From Apodospora peruviana (taxonomy: Eukaryota > Ascomycota > Sordariomycetes > Sordariales > Lasiosphaeriaceae), in NCBI GenBank assembly GCA_033439685.1, contig JAUEDM010000009.1, positions 1,240,001 through 1,304,000 on the forward strand: a stretch of DNA of 64,000 bases. Reading direction: 5' to 3'. Positions 43,901 to 55,762 of this stretch are shown in pieces (position 1 is the stretch's first letter; each line of letters opens with the position of its first letter). The notes under the pieces were generated by a model. The model had not been told where the DNA came from, did not search any database, and saw nothing but the letters and a program-made list of their open reading frames with translations. The position numbers and the translations under genes were made by a program.

Positions 43901-45692
43901 GTAATCACGTTCACGCCGCCGGCAAGCGCCATGCTGCACTCGCCACCCAGAACCGCCCGGCAAGCAGTGTGTATGGCGACGGCAGAGGACGAGCAGGCCG
44001 TGTCGAGCGTGATGGACGGACCCTTCCAGCCGAAGAAGTGGCTGATGCGGCCGCTGATGAAGGCGCGCAGGGTCCCGACGGCCGAGAAGACGGTGGCGTC
44101 CTCGGAGGTGACGTTGTGCTCGTAGTCGACCGCGCCGACGCCGAGATAGCAGCCTACGTCGGTGTTGCGGCCGTCCGGTTGAATGGAAAAGTAGCCCGCG
44201 GCTTCGAGCGCTTCGTAGGCCACCTCGAGAGCCAGACGCTGCTGCGGGTCCATCGACTTGGCTTCACGGCCGGACAGGGAAAAGAAGGCATGGTCAAAAA
44301 GATCGGCTCGGGCGAGGAAGTTACCGGAGAATTTGGCAAGCTTTGGCTCGCGACTGACCTGGGACGGGTGGAAGCGGTCAGGGGGCAGTGGACCGAAGGC
44401 GGTCTCCCCTTTGGTCAGGAGCTCCCAGAATGCTGCGAGGTTCTCAGCTCGGGGGAAGCGGCATGACATCCCCACGACGGCGATCTCGTCTCTGTCACTA
44501 ATGTGATTGGCATGACCAGAAGTTGGTGACGGCCCCTGCTTGTCGGCGGATTCTTTCGCGGCTTGGGTGCCACTTGTATCACGAGGTCGAAGCGATGTGG
44601 GAATCACACCACTATTCTTGCCAGTACCACCGGTCGTACCTAGGACCAGAAATGAGACCCTCTGGTAGATTGGTAAGGTCTGTTTGATGGTCTGAAACCA
44701 ATGCAGCCTCTTGCAAAGGATGAGGTCGATGGCAATCTCGTGGAGCGCGCCACTGGTGATGAGTTGGGCGTTGGCCGTGGATCTGAGCGGCAACCGTAGC
44801 TTGTCGGCATCGCCAAGACCAAGAATGTTGTGGTTTCGGGCGCACAGTCTGGCCAGGCTCCTAGCGGTCTCTGAGTGAGTAGAGTGGTGGTAGGATCCGT
44901 TGATTCCAAGAGCAGATACAACTATCTTCTCGTCGCCCAGTCGCTCGCGGAATGGTTGCTCGCTTTTCTGTGGCAAAGTGATGGTGTATGTGTTGTCGTC
45001 CGTGATGCAGGACATGTAAGCCTAGATCAGGTTTCAGTGGTTGGAAACAGCGACATGTTTTGCTTCGGGGGCCTACTAACCTTCGGAGAACTATCATCCA
45101 GGCATGTTGCCAGGTAAGCCCGGTCAGCTGCCGTCTTGCAGCGAACGGTCACGGTCATGGCTCTGTCTAGCTGCTCTTTGGTTGCCTCGTGAAAATCTAT
45201 CACGATCCCGATGCACGCAGCAAGTCGTACAGCGTTGCACATGCTGGCCTTGAACTCGGTGCTGTTCTTGGAAGAGGAAAGCACGGCCGCGCCGAGGAAG
45301 CCAATACAAAACCCCTGGGTGGCTTGCAGGCCGGAGTAAATGTCATCATCCTGCTTCTCCGCCCGGATGAAGTCTAGAAATTGAGACAGGACGGTAAGCG
45401 GGGCAAGCTTCGTGTTGGTCAAATCTTTGGGGTCCAGCTTTCGAGTCCCTGCGGCAAACTCGGAGAGTGCTTGCAGTTCATCCAGTCCCGAAACGTCAGC
45501 ATGGAGCACAGCCTGCCCGAATTCGGCTTCTAGAAGTGGCCAGACTGAGGGAAGGTCCATGAAGGCCTTCCTGATCAGGTGGAGGTCGTCTTGATCGAGA
45601 AGCGCAGAGCTGAGGGCCGAAAGAGACGTGGTAGTCCAATGTGTGGCTTGGGGACCAAAGATGGCGATACGGAAGTCATTGACTGAACCCAT
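37905..45692 (-). CDS. Non-reducing polyketide synthase, SAT-KS-AT-PT-ACP-MT-hydrolase, with frameshifts
   Basis: Exon 1 (45692-45081) and the rest are joined by a 59-nt intron (45022-45080; GTTAGT...CTAG). Domains in order: SAT (residues 1-~370), KS from ~382 (active Cys in DTACSSS ~547, EAHGTGT, NSIGHTEAASG), AT (GHSFGQ, Ser ~998), PT (GRGHAVTGHSLCPASMYIE, from ~1320), one ACP (DDMGVDSLLIMEV), a C-methyltransferase (LRILELGAGTGGTS) and a C-terminal alpha/beta hydrolase (LMIHGGGH, GWSSGG). About 2,575 residues. This order matches methylated-orsellinate-type synthases (3,5-dimethylorsellinate or mycophenolate classes) that release product with a hydrolase. An extra base at 41214 shifts frame inside PT. 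In the MT, a two-base excess near 39355-39360 is offset by one base near 39273-39276, garbling ~28 residues. So the gene is either pseudogenised or the assembly is wrong here. Confidence 0.88.
38581..38605 (-). repeat. G/C homopolymer tract inside the PKS hydrolase domain
   Basis: Runs of 9 and ~15 G on the plus strand, broken by one A, encode a run of Pro with one Leu in the hydrolase domain. Relatives have a short Pro stretch before the AILxFYxxTD segment, so this looks like slippage expansion. The frame is kept. Confidence 0.8.
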
Positions 45693-47196
45693 TATAATGA
45701 AACTTGGAGGAATCAGGATGAACTATTCGCGAATAAGGCCTCTAGGGCTAAGCCTAGAAAAGATGATGGAGTGATAAGTGATGGTGAAAACATCAAGAGT
45801 ACTTGCACAGGTCCGATACCAGCTTTAGTAGCATCGTTATTCTTATCCCCTATCTACAGCCTTTCTTTCTGTTGCAAGAACGGAACCCCTGTATACTGCT
45901 TTCCTCCGTTGCCGTTCCCCGGTGATGTTGTGATGTCCGTCCAGCCTGGATACCCGTGTGATCATTGGCCAAGCCCCCCTGAGCTATTAGTTGACTCCGA
46001 TATGGTCGGCGACGTCTTTAACCTTGCTTAGAAGGCTGCATTTACACATGGCGTAACCATTGGTCGACCCCCGCTGTAGTAGTCGATTCCGACAGGAAGT
46101 GAGCCAACGACATATTTACTCCTGGTTAGAGGGCAACATTTACTCGGGCTTGGCGCTGAATGGTGCGATAACAGAAAGCAGAAAGACCCATGCATGATAA
46201 CCAGGTATGATGCATGTGTTTTGTCGGCCCTGTACGATTGCACAATTTAGAACTAGCACGAGCAGCACTTGATGGGTTTCCTTTCCAGGGTTACTTTCCT
46301 AGTAAGGTTTAGGCCATGATAAAGAGTGGTGTTACACTTACATGTAATGTAGGCTTGCTCCAATCATACTCCCCCTCGTGCTGGTGCCCAGACATACACC
46401 ATTCATGGGTAAATAGTAGCCATCGCGTACCTTACAAAATCCTGTAAGATTCTTTGTCTGTGACATGTTCTGTAATCGACTGCTAGGGCCTGAGACGGTA
46501 TTTTCAAGGTATATTTACTGCTTGAACGAGAGTTTTCCAGGATGGCTACCAGGAGCCCTGGAAAGTCACGATTAGGACTCTTGTAAAGTACCCGATGGCT
46601 GCTATTTACCGTGGAATGGTGTACAAACCAGCCCTTCTTCGGTCGAATCAAAACATCAAAAGAATGTGTAGGCACCGTGCATATAGTGAAGGGCACAGTC
46701 GAGTAAATATGATATCATCATACACAGATGAGCCGCTCTCTCCGGCGGATTCCATGGACTTAGTATAGTCCAAGACAAGAAGTGGTTCACCGTTGCTGCC
46801 GGCATTTTGCCGGGTGCTCTGTCATTCGACGGGGCGGCCCGCCGCGGCCGGCCGCCGCTATTCGCATCCATACAACCGTGACCTGAAGAACCCCTTGCCC
46901 CCATTCCCAGCCTCTGTTCCTCCCTCGCCGATTTCCAACGTGTGCTCTTGGATCAAGACAAAGAGTGCGGATTCGATTGTCCAATTCATTCGCCAAAAAA
47001 GCACGGGAGATTCAGTGATCTCAAAGTCACATTCCCAAGTCAGACTGCTGCGTGACCTTGCGGCCCTATACGCCCGGCGGAGGCGCCTTGCAAGGTCGTA
47101 TTCAATACGACGGACGGGGAAGTACACAGGCATCTCAAACCACTGGCAACCATCGCCAAAATACGTATCACAAATACTAATGTTCTCTTGAGCAAC
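45693..47196. other. Intergenic, 1.5 kb without a recognised gene
   Basis: PKS promoter region. A frame at 46858-47133 (minus) has fairly normal composition but no family or splice support. Confidence 0.45.
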
Positions 47197-47610
47197 ATGA
47201 ACAGCAACAGGAGGAATACCGCGAACGGCAAGAAGAAACTTCTTGACCCCCTACCTCGAGATCCAGCAAAACAACATGGAAAATCTCCAACCTGATCTCC
47301 GCTTCCGTTTCGGTGGTCGCACAAGTTGCACGCTGAGTCGGCCGGTTCCAACGGCTCGGATCCCTTCCCAAAGTACTGCGAGGTGAGCAGCTTGCTTCTT
47401 GTCTCAGCGCCGTATCCGCATGCACCCGACCTTTCGTCTGTTGTTTTGAGCCCAAGGCCGCACGGCGCCACCGTACTCGATCGCTCTTGCTTGAGGGAAC
47501 CTTCTTACTCCTTAATTGGCATGAGGGGATGTTTGGGGATGATGTCGAGTTTTGGATGCGCGATCGGTGGTTGGAGCGGAAGAAACTGTATGAGACCATG
47601 CGTCCTGTAA
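47197..47610 (+). pseudogene. Possible decayed gene of unknown family
   Basis: From an ATG at 47197 the frame (MNSNRRNTANGKKKLLDPLP) meets a TGA near 47297, after which protein-like sequence continues (RWSHKLHAESAGSNGSDPFPKYCE). A later frame holds FGDDVEFWMRDRWLERKKLYE (47530-47600), with strongly coding-like composition. A GTGAGC donor at ~47383 could link them. No family recognised. Confidence 0.25.
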
Positions 47611-47644
47611 GTTTAGGTATTTTTTGTTATTCCCGCAGTAATAT

Positions 47645-47896
47645 GTGCTTGCTTTGCTAACAAAAACGGAGTTGGTGCCAGTAAGCGCATCTAAGGTACC
47701 TTACACTGGCAGATACATGGGAGTCTCGAGATTAAGAAGAAGAATTGGTCGCTTTTCCTCGTTCTCCACAGTCTGCCGGGAGTGGAACGCGTATTTCCAG
47801 ACGGCTCTTTTCCGCCATCTCAAGTTGAAAACCAAAACCGGCGGTATTGATATTCTGGCGGCGTCACTATCACGTGTGGGGAGACGTGCGAGGTAG
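47645..47896 (+). pseudogene. F-box-type gene fragment
   Basis: The frame carries FSTVCREWNAYFQTALFRHLKL and later LSRVGRRAR. This resembles the post-F-box segment of fungal F-box proteins (CREWQxxxExxxFxxL ... RRxxV). The F-box itself and the rest are missing, so it is a relic. Confidence 0.35.
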
Positions 47897-48130
47897 GGGC
47901 CTGATGGCCGGTACGCTGGAGAGGGTTATGCTAATCCCAGTTCGGCGATGGTCCAAGTGCAGACGTCGACTACTTGCCTTGTCTACCTAACAAGATTGAT
48001 ACCTAGTTTATAAGTCTGGGGGAATTTGGGGGATGTGGCGTTAGCGTACGTGTTGGGTTGGTCGAGATGTCCATCACAAGACTTTCAAAAAGGGTACCTA
48101 CCAAACTGTAACGACTCAACCCAGTCGACG

Positions 48131-48210
48131 GGAAAAAAAAAAAAAGGAAAAGAAAAGAAAAAGAAAAAGAAAAAGAAAAAGAAAAAGAAAAAGAAAAAGA
48201 AAAAAAAGAG
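48131..48210 (+). repeat. Purine (GAAAAA)n tract
   Basis: About 80 bp of A runs broken by single or double G, with a GAAAAA hexanucleotide core. Strand-asymmetric low-complexity DNA 0.7 kb before the F-box gene. Confidence 0.85.
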
Positions 48211-48928
48211 GCAGTTGAACTCATCCACAGAGTCACTTACCGTACGGATATTCTTGGCGGGTACGAGTACTGATCAACCCATACGGCAACTTCACCTTGG
48301 AAGAGTCCACAGCCTAGAGAAACCAGGTAGCGCAGCAGGTGGGAGCAAAATCTCGGCAGAGTGGAGTGTCCGATCCGGGGCAGCCCCACCTCCGCGTTTT
48401 TTTCTAACGCCCAGACCATCGGCAGCTCGCACGTCACCACGTCAGCGGGGTTTCCAACCATCACTCCACGATAAACCCTGCAACACAGCTCCTCGTCCTA
48501 CAAGAGCACACAATTGCGACATGTTCAATTCCCGTTATCTTGATTATACGAGTTGCCGGCTTGGGCCCTAACATCTCACCTTCTAAGCTGTCCGGCTTAC
48601 TCCATCAGTCGACCACATATCGCATTATAGCCTCAGCCAGTCTTCACAGCCTGGCGGACCAACAAAGCCGCTGCTTACTTCCACTTCCTGCTCGTCAAGT
48701 TGACTTCTTTCGGAGCTCACTTCCGGGACATCACCGGCTCGAAGATCCCGCTCCAGACGCTCTTCCCCTGTGGACATGCTCAAATACCATGGATGACCCC
48801 GTCAGACCCGGAGCTCGCCGTTTCACTCCTCGATAAGGGGTTCTGGACATGTAGCTTTGAAGCTACAGCCATTTACTTACTGGTTGGTTGGAATTTCTGG
48901 CCCAGTTTCTTTATCCTCGCGTCCCGAG

Positions 48929-49931
48929 ATGGAATCCTTCACAATGCCGATTGACTCGGTGCCGAACGAGGTCGGTCTGTTTTCTCTCGATCTTACAATG
49001 ACTAGCTTTCTAACGGTCGCGGTTCACGTCGCTCCAGATCCTCCTCTCGATTCTGTCTCTATTGTCCACCCGCGCCCTGCTGCCTCTCGTCGCCGTCAGC
49101 CACCGCTTCTACTCGGTGACGCTGCGCATCCTCCAACACCGCCTGACGAAAGCCGCCGCTCTGCCCGACCACCGCCTCATCCTCGAGTGCTACCACCCGA
49201 GCGCCAAGATCTCGACGCCGTATCTCTACGGCGATTATCTCTATACCGACAGCGCCGCCGAAACTGATGCGTTTGGGTCTGGTCTACCGAGGCCCACCCT
49301 GGGTGAACTCGGGCAGATCTACTCTCATTTCCGACCTGTCGCGCAGGAAGAGAATTGGCGGCCGAGATCGCGATATCCCATGAAGCAGAGTCAGCAGAAT
49401 GCGCGCGCGTCGGATCACGACGTCCAGGACGGCGGTGATGATGGTGGGGAACAGTCGCAGCGGCAGCCGGACGAAACACAGCAACTGCCGCCATCGCACG
49501 ACGTCTACCTGGACGAGAACGAGTTGTTCACTCAGCTCTGCACTGTCACGAATCTTGTCAAGGTCGGCCCCAAACCGGGCCTTTTCCTGAGCCACGTGAA
49601 TATTAGCGATGGTCTGATCCGTGTGTTTCGGCCGTGGCTTGCGGCGCAAGCGGCAGCAGAGTGCGTGGGGCAGCTGGACAAACCGAAACCGCAGGTCCTG
49701 TGGGCAGACAGCGCCCACGACGTCGGGATCCGTTTTCGGGTTGTCGAGAAGGCCACCGCCGGCCCATACCGGCCGGTTTTGGTCAAGCAGGACGAGGACC
49801 TGCCGGTCGCGTACCGGCTGGAGCTGGAGGAGCTGCTCGTTCGCACCAACCGGCTGCTGCTGATGGTGGAGAAGTCCGAGGCGCAGGAGGTGACAACTTC
49901 AGGTAAAGCCATTGTGATCGCTTCCATCTGA
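48929..49931 (+). CDS. F-box domain protein
   Basis: Exon 1 (48929-48970) encodes MESFTMPIDSVPNE and is joined by a 67-nt intron (48971-49037, donor GTCGGT, branch TCTAAC, acceptor CCAG) to exon 2 (49038-49931). The splice creates an F-box: VPNE-ILLSILSLLSTRALLPLVAVSHRFYSVTLRIL. The product is 311 residues. F-box proteins bind Skp1 and bring targets to SCF ubiquitin ligases. The middle (~105-150) is Gln/Asp/Gly-rich and likely disordered; the C-terminal part (LCTVTNLVKVGPKPGLFLSHVNISDGLIRVFRPWL) resembles the DUF seen in many fungal F-box proteins of this length. The donor is not canonical beyond GT. A further 3' intron is possible at the GTAAAG near 49903. Confidence 0.72.
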
Positions 49932-52900
49932 TATCATCTCACCCTTACCCTATTTCGTCCGTACTCATGTTGCGCGCGTATTATGTGTCTTGTGTGGACA
50001 GAAATGCACACTGGAAAGTTGACAGATTTATCGCACTTTTACCCAGGAGCGCTACAAGACAAGACAGGGCATGGCATAGTTGCTTTGTGTGTGTGTTTTT
50101 TGTCTTTGTGATGGGATAACATTTTGTTGTTTCGTTTTGAGACGGGTTGGCGTTAATCTGTTTGATATGGCTCGCTCGCTCGCCGGCTGCCTCATCTACC
50201 TTACCCAACTCAACCCATTTAACCGCTTTGTTTGTTTTACTCCACCTCTCCCACGATGCAAAAAATAGCGAATCCATTTTAACCCCCTTGAGCGAATTCC
50301 TGGTGTTGGGGGAACCGTTCCGGGACAGTATGTCCCCGGTTTCTGACCTTTGTGGTTTTGTTCGTTTCTGTTATTACCAGGTGGTTGACAGTCGATCAAA
50401 ACGACCGAAATAGTATCATTGTCATCACACATGTGCTGAGTTGGGGATTGTGGGTTTAACCAGAAAAGCAACTTTTTTTATGGTTTTGCACATCATCAGC
50501 TCACTGCTTGTTTTGTGATCTTTCTGGACCGCGTGGACAGTCTCCCGTCGGTTTCTGAACTTTCTTGCTAGTCTCCCATCCCTCCTGGCTGGCTGGCTAT
50601 CTGGCGAAGCGGAGATACCAATATCATGCGTCATCATCATCACAGCAAAAGACGGAGGCTAGGACACCCTGACATTGATTGGAACGCGCCAGGTAGAGGT
50701 GCACATGGGCTCACTTCTTCGTCATTGGGGAACGACCCTTTGCTTAGGTTTTTTCTTCGAGCCGCGCGGTCCTGTATCGTGCCCGGCCCAGTTGTTTTAC
50801 TGGATGAATCCCCGGCATCACGGCATCAGGGGGCGATGGTTGTCGACGCTGGAGGTGATAGACGGTGGTTGAAAACAATCCACGGCAAACATCAGAGAGG
50901 GATAGAGACAAGAGAGCGCAGTAAAACATCAACGACTTTAGCCGGAGTTGAGCTTGGTGGGCAGAGAGCTACTATTAGCCTTTTTTTTCTGTTGTCGTCG
51001 ATGGTCGTTGTGTTTCTGTGTGTTTGGAGATCATTTACCTCCACGATGCTGTGTTCGGTTCCGGTGGGGAGGAGGCGAGAATAGCATCACACACCATGGT
51101 ACCTAACAGACGAGTGGGGTGGTGATGATTGACAAAACGGGGAGTTGATGAGGAGGCAATCAGGTGGATGATCATGTTCGTTGAGGAAAGACAGGTTGAG
51201 ATTGCTAGATCGGCGTTTTGGCGACACAGAGGGGGGGGAAGGGGGGGTGGGGGGGGTTTGTTCAAAGTTTCTTTGAGTTGATAGAGGATTTTTCCCCATT
51301 ACCAGTTCAATTGTGCTTTGACCACCCGACGCATTGGATGGGTGCATGCGGCTGCTAGTGAAGCCGATCGGATGAATAGGCTGAGAACCCTGGTGGAAGC
51401 TTTCCCACCGAAAGCCACGAGAATTGGAGCGGCCTTCGATTTTGCCGTGCACATCGGTGCATGATCGTCGACCAGGGCGCCGGGGTGAAGAGCGTCATCG
51501 CTTTTATGCCTACGCGTTGTTCATAGTCTGGAGGTGTGGATGGTTAGTGGAAGCGAGTTGGTTGTGTGTTTTATGCCTTTGTCATGTAGAGAAGAAGAAG
51601 AAACATGGAACGATTCGTCGTCGGCGAGATGTAACTCGGTAGATAGACTGAGAGCGGGCTCTGCTCATGTCTTCCCGTGCCGCTCGCCGATAGCTATTGT
51701 TTACTGTGCCTGTCTCTGCCCTACCACGCCCACCAGGTCCTTTGTCCTGGAGTCCGACCCCGCGGAATGTTGGCCAGCCCGTCTTCTGAGCCGCACCACC
51801 TTCACGTTCACCGTGGACGGGTTGGGTTAACTGCCGGATTCTTGGGTCGGACGAGGACGATCATGATTCTCTTTGAGAGTGATGAGATGATCATCAGCCA
51901 AATAGAGTAACAAAAACACCCCGATATTTTTCTCTTCGTATCTGCTTGTCAGCGGAGAAAATACACCGACGGACGGTTCCTTCGGACTCGAGTCTGGCGG
52001 TCAATTGGTGGTGAGGTGGTTGGCTCTCTGATGTTCCTTTTTCTACCTACAGTGGAACCCGACGGAAGGGAAAGAGCGCAGGCCACTGTAAAAAAGAAAA
52101 GGAGATGATATTTGATCTATGCCCGTCCCTTGCATGAGAGAAGCAGTCAGCTTATACGTGAATTCACTTCGCCGCGTCGGACCGGCGGCGGTGAAGGCGT
52201 ATTCCGTATTTCGGGGCATTCTGACGAGAAGTGATCGGGATGGAGTTCAAGAATATTGAAGCTGTGGAGCAATGCACAGGCAAGGAGAAGGCTTGTTAGG
52301 ACCCACCAAACGGCCACTGGCCGGCCAATCAGAGGTCGTTTACGTCAGGCACGGAAGAAGCCGCCTTTCTCTGTGCCTTTTCCCAACTCGTTCACTTCGT
52401 TTAACCCCTCGCATTCTTCGACTCCTTTTCACCGTCAATTGGCAACAAAACAGCTGTAGATGCTGCTTTTGGACCATTTCACTCTTCGCTGCTGACGAAA
52501 ACAGAAAATATCGCTACAGAGTCGCGATGATCGACTACCGAGATACCCCTCGAGGCAGCTCGAGCACCCCCTCATGCGTCAGGTGTGCGTTTCAGCCCGC
52601 TGGTCCCTGCGCTTTCGAGGGCTGAAGCTTTTCGCAGGGCACGCTGGGCAAGCAGGGGGCCCGTTTAAAGTGTTCGCATGTCTGGGTCATAGCGGGCCTG
52701 ATCACCAACCACCACTCCACTACCGCTCGGGTGGGAATACTACCACCTGGTCAGTCTGGGTGTCAATCGCTGGATCTGCCAGAGATCTCGCGTCCCGAGT
52801 GGCTGATCCAAAAGAACCTCCTGGTTTGTGCAGCTTGGCCCACATGAAGGCAGGGTCGAAGCTCTGGGTGTGCGCCGCCGTTGTGCTTCGTTCCCGACCC

Positions 52901-53533
52901 GACTTGTTTCCTCAATGCCTTGGAAGCGGGGCAGCTTCTTGGTAGAGCTTCTCTTCGTCACACCGTCTGGCCAGAGATCGACTGTTGCGATGTGACGAGC
53001 CCCTCAAATTGGTTCTCTCTGTTCAACGAGTCCTCGGAAGCTATCCGGCTTGTGCTTCAGCATTGTGCTACCACTTCTGATCGTCGACGCTGCCCCCACT
53101 CGTCCACCATCTTCTTTTCTATTTTTCTTCGTTCCTATCATGCAACCAACAGACAAGAACGCTACCCAATGGCATCTGCAGCTCCTCTGACCAACATAGG
53201 AATGTGAGGTCAATGCTCTCCATCCATGATCGCCTATCCTCTCTGCCGCATCTGTTTCTTTGCGCCCCCCATGATCCTCTCTTAATGTCCATTCCATCCC
53301 CCTCATCCCTTGACTCCCTCTTCCCTGGCTTGATCATGTCCATACAACATCCCAGTCCACTCTTTATCGACTGAACTGTGCCGCCCTTCGTATTGTCTGC
53401 TGGACAGCGACGACGGACGACAGCCGACGTTCATTTATCTGGACATATCCTGCGTCCTTTGCCCACCAACTAAGTGGCGGCGTCTTCCAGAACGACCGCG
53501 TTAATTTAATTTCTGCTGTTTATTTCTCTCGCA
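49932..53533. other. Intergenic, 3.6 kb without a recognised gene
   Basis: No frame has motif or splice support. G-rich runs at 51228-51256 and repeated GGATG/GATGA stretches occur. The last ~600 bases are pyrimidine-rich and probably form the promoter and leader of the MFS gene. Confidence 0.5.
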
Positions 53534-55762
53534 ATGGGGCTGGGCCTGGATCTGGAGAAAGAGCTGGGCATGAGCGGAGGAGGCATGATGAGCAATCAGA
53601 GCGGAAATGGCTTGGTATTATCGGTTCCACCGTCGCCGCCAGCAAAGGAGATGCCACAGAAGCCGGCGCCGTTGAGCTTACCAGCGTCGAGACCGGGGAC
53701 AGCGACGACAGAGCCGCCAAACCGGCCACTACCAGCAACGCCCACAGCCAAGACAGCACCGTCAAGGCCAGTCACGGCTTCATCTGATGCTTTCTCACCA
53801 AAGAAACCCTCGCCAGCAGCACGGCCACCGCCTCTGAGACCGCAGGCGCCGTTAAGGATGAATCCGCCAACAAGGCCCGGGACGGCAGCTTCTCAGGTGT
53901 CGACGATCGGTGGACCGAAGTTTGCGGGCTCGACCAAAAGGTTATCGTGGGGCTCGATCGCATCGAGCAGGAGGCCGATCAAGTACGGCCAGGGCAAGTA
54001 CAGGAACGTCGAGCTGGTGCCGCAACCGAGCGATGATCCGGATGATCCACTTGTATGTTGTCCTCTTCCCGTGCGGAGAAAACTGAAATGACTGACCAAT
54101 CCACTAGAACTGGCCAATGTGGAAAAAGGAACTTAACTTCTTTTCGCTTCTGCTCATGGTAGCAATGACGGGTGTGATGAAGACGATTTTTATCAGCGTA
54201 AACGCGCAACTGACCGAGAGGTTCGAGGTCTCGTACACAGCTGCTGCCGCCCTGACGGGCGCGCCATTGATGATCTCGGCATTCGCCGGATTTCTGTGCC
54301 TAATAGCGTCGAGGATATGCGGCAAGCGACCGCTGTATCTGGTGTCGCTGCTAGCCGTGTTTATCGGTGCCGTGTGGAACACGAACGTGGCGACGAGCTA
54401 TGGGCAGTGCATGGCTGCGCGGGTGTTCCAGGGCCTGGGTTGGGGTGCTTTCGATGCGCTTGTGCTGGGAAGTATACAAGACACTTATTTTGTACGTTTG
54501 TTCCCCTTCCCACTGCAAACTCCTTTGAAGAGCTTGTGCTAACTCAACTTGCGTCAAAGGAACATGAGCGCGGCCTGAAAGTAGCAATCTACTCCATCGT
54601 GGCCGTCTCGACCACCTGGGGCGCGCCTCTCCTCGGAGGCGTCGCCTCACAATCCCAAGCCGGCTTCGGCTTGCAATTCGCCATTCTGAGCGCCTTTTTC
54701 GTGGTCGCAGTGCCTGCTATCACCCTCGGCGCGCCAGAGACGGTCTTTGATCGCGCCTACACGCTCGCCCAGACACCCGCGACGGCTGCGACCAGCAAGT
54801 ACAAGGTCTCGCTGCCGCTGGCCCCGCGCAGACTGTTCTCGCTGGAGACCTTCAACAATTACGTAGTCAAGATGAAGCCGTACTCGTACACCACCGGCGT
54901 CGTCAACGGCGGGGTCCTGCTTCAAGCTCCGCGGGCGTTCATCGCGCCCACCACCGTTCTCCTCTTCCTCATTTCTTTCCTGCCCTACTGCGTCCTATGG
55001 GGCTTATCCAGCTCGCTCTCCCTCCTGTTTCATCCCATGCCGTTCGTCATATCGCCCGGTAGCTTGGGCACGCTCGTCACGGGGCCGTGGATTCTCGCCA
55101 CGGCTGTCGTGGCGGTGTTTGCGCTTGCCCTGCCGGCTTGGCACGGCGGCCACACCAGCGGTGTCGGTCATATGGTCACGACCCCCGGAACGAGTGTCAT
55201 GTTCACACCCAAGACGCACATGGTTGCGCTCGCGGGTGGCTCGGTGCTCGCGTTCATGGGCGTGCTCACCTTTGGGCTGCACATCGACGCCAGCATGACG
55301 CGGCCGGAGGGCGACGATGGCATGACCTCGGTGTTCGCGCTCGAGTACCTGGGGGCGCATGTGAATTTCCCGGCCGTGAGCTTCATGTTGGGTCTGCTGG
55401 CGGCAGGCGTGTACGTGCTCGACGCGACGGTGCGCCCGCTCATCAGGGCGAGCACCATGTTCACGAGCTCGAACCTGGGCGTCGCGCTGCGCAACACGAC
55501 CGATATGGGCGCTGGTGTGGGTTGCTGGCGGCAGTTGTTTGCGGGCGTCTTTGTGATTGCCGTGCCCAATGCCGTGTGGTCATGGGATGGGCTGCGCGGC
55601 GTCTGCATTGGGGTGGCGATCGCGCAGATGGTGGTTGCTGCCGTCGTGGGGAGCGTGTGGTGGCTGTGGGACGAGAACGTGCGCCGGTGGGATGGCAGGG
55701 TGATGAGGTTGGTTGATCTGGATATGCTGAAGCGGACGGGGAGCTTTTTCGATACCGATTGA
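53534..55762 (+). CDS. MFS transporter with a long Pro-rich N-terminus
   Basis: Three exons: 53534-54052, 54108-54491, 54560-55762 (introns of 55 and 68 nt, GTATGT...CTAG and GTACGT...AAAG). The protein is 701 residues. The first ~170 are disordered (Pro/Ser/Ala-rich, for example RPPPLRPQAPLRMNPPTRP). Membrane segments begin at ELNFFSLLLMVAMTGVMKTIFI; ARVFQGLGWGAFDALVLGSIQD is the motif-C-like region and EHERGLKVAIYSIV follows the second splice. About twelve helices are present. This is the DHA1-like drug/metabolite porter type in filamentous fungi; substrate unknown. The N-terminal extension is longer than usual and may carry regulatory phosphosites. GC3-rich and intact, unlike the decayed genes around it. 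Confidence 0.85.

Noticed and set aside
46858..47133. 91-codon minus-strand frame with plausible composition
   Set aside because: No homology I recognise, no intron, and a plus-strand frame of similar length overlaps it.
50626..51084. 152-codon plus-strand frame with a hydrophobic stretch
   Set aside because: Starts in a His-codon repeat and lacks normal protein composition; lies in low-complexity DNA.
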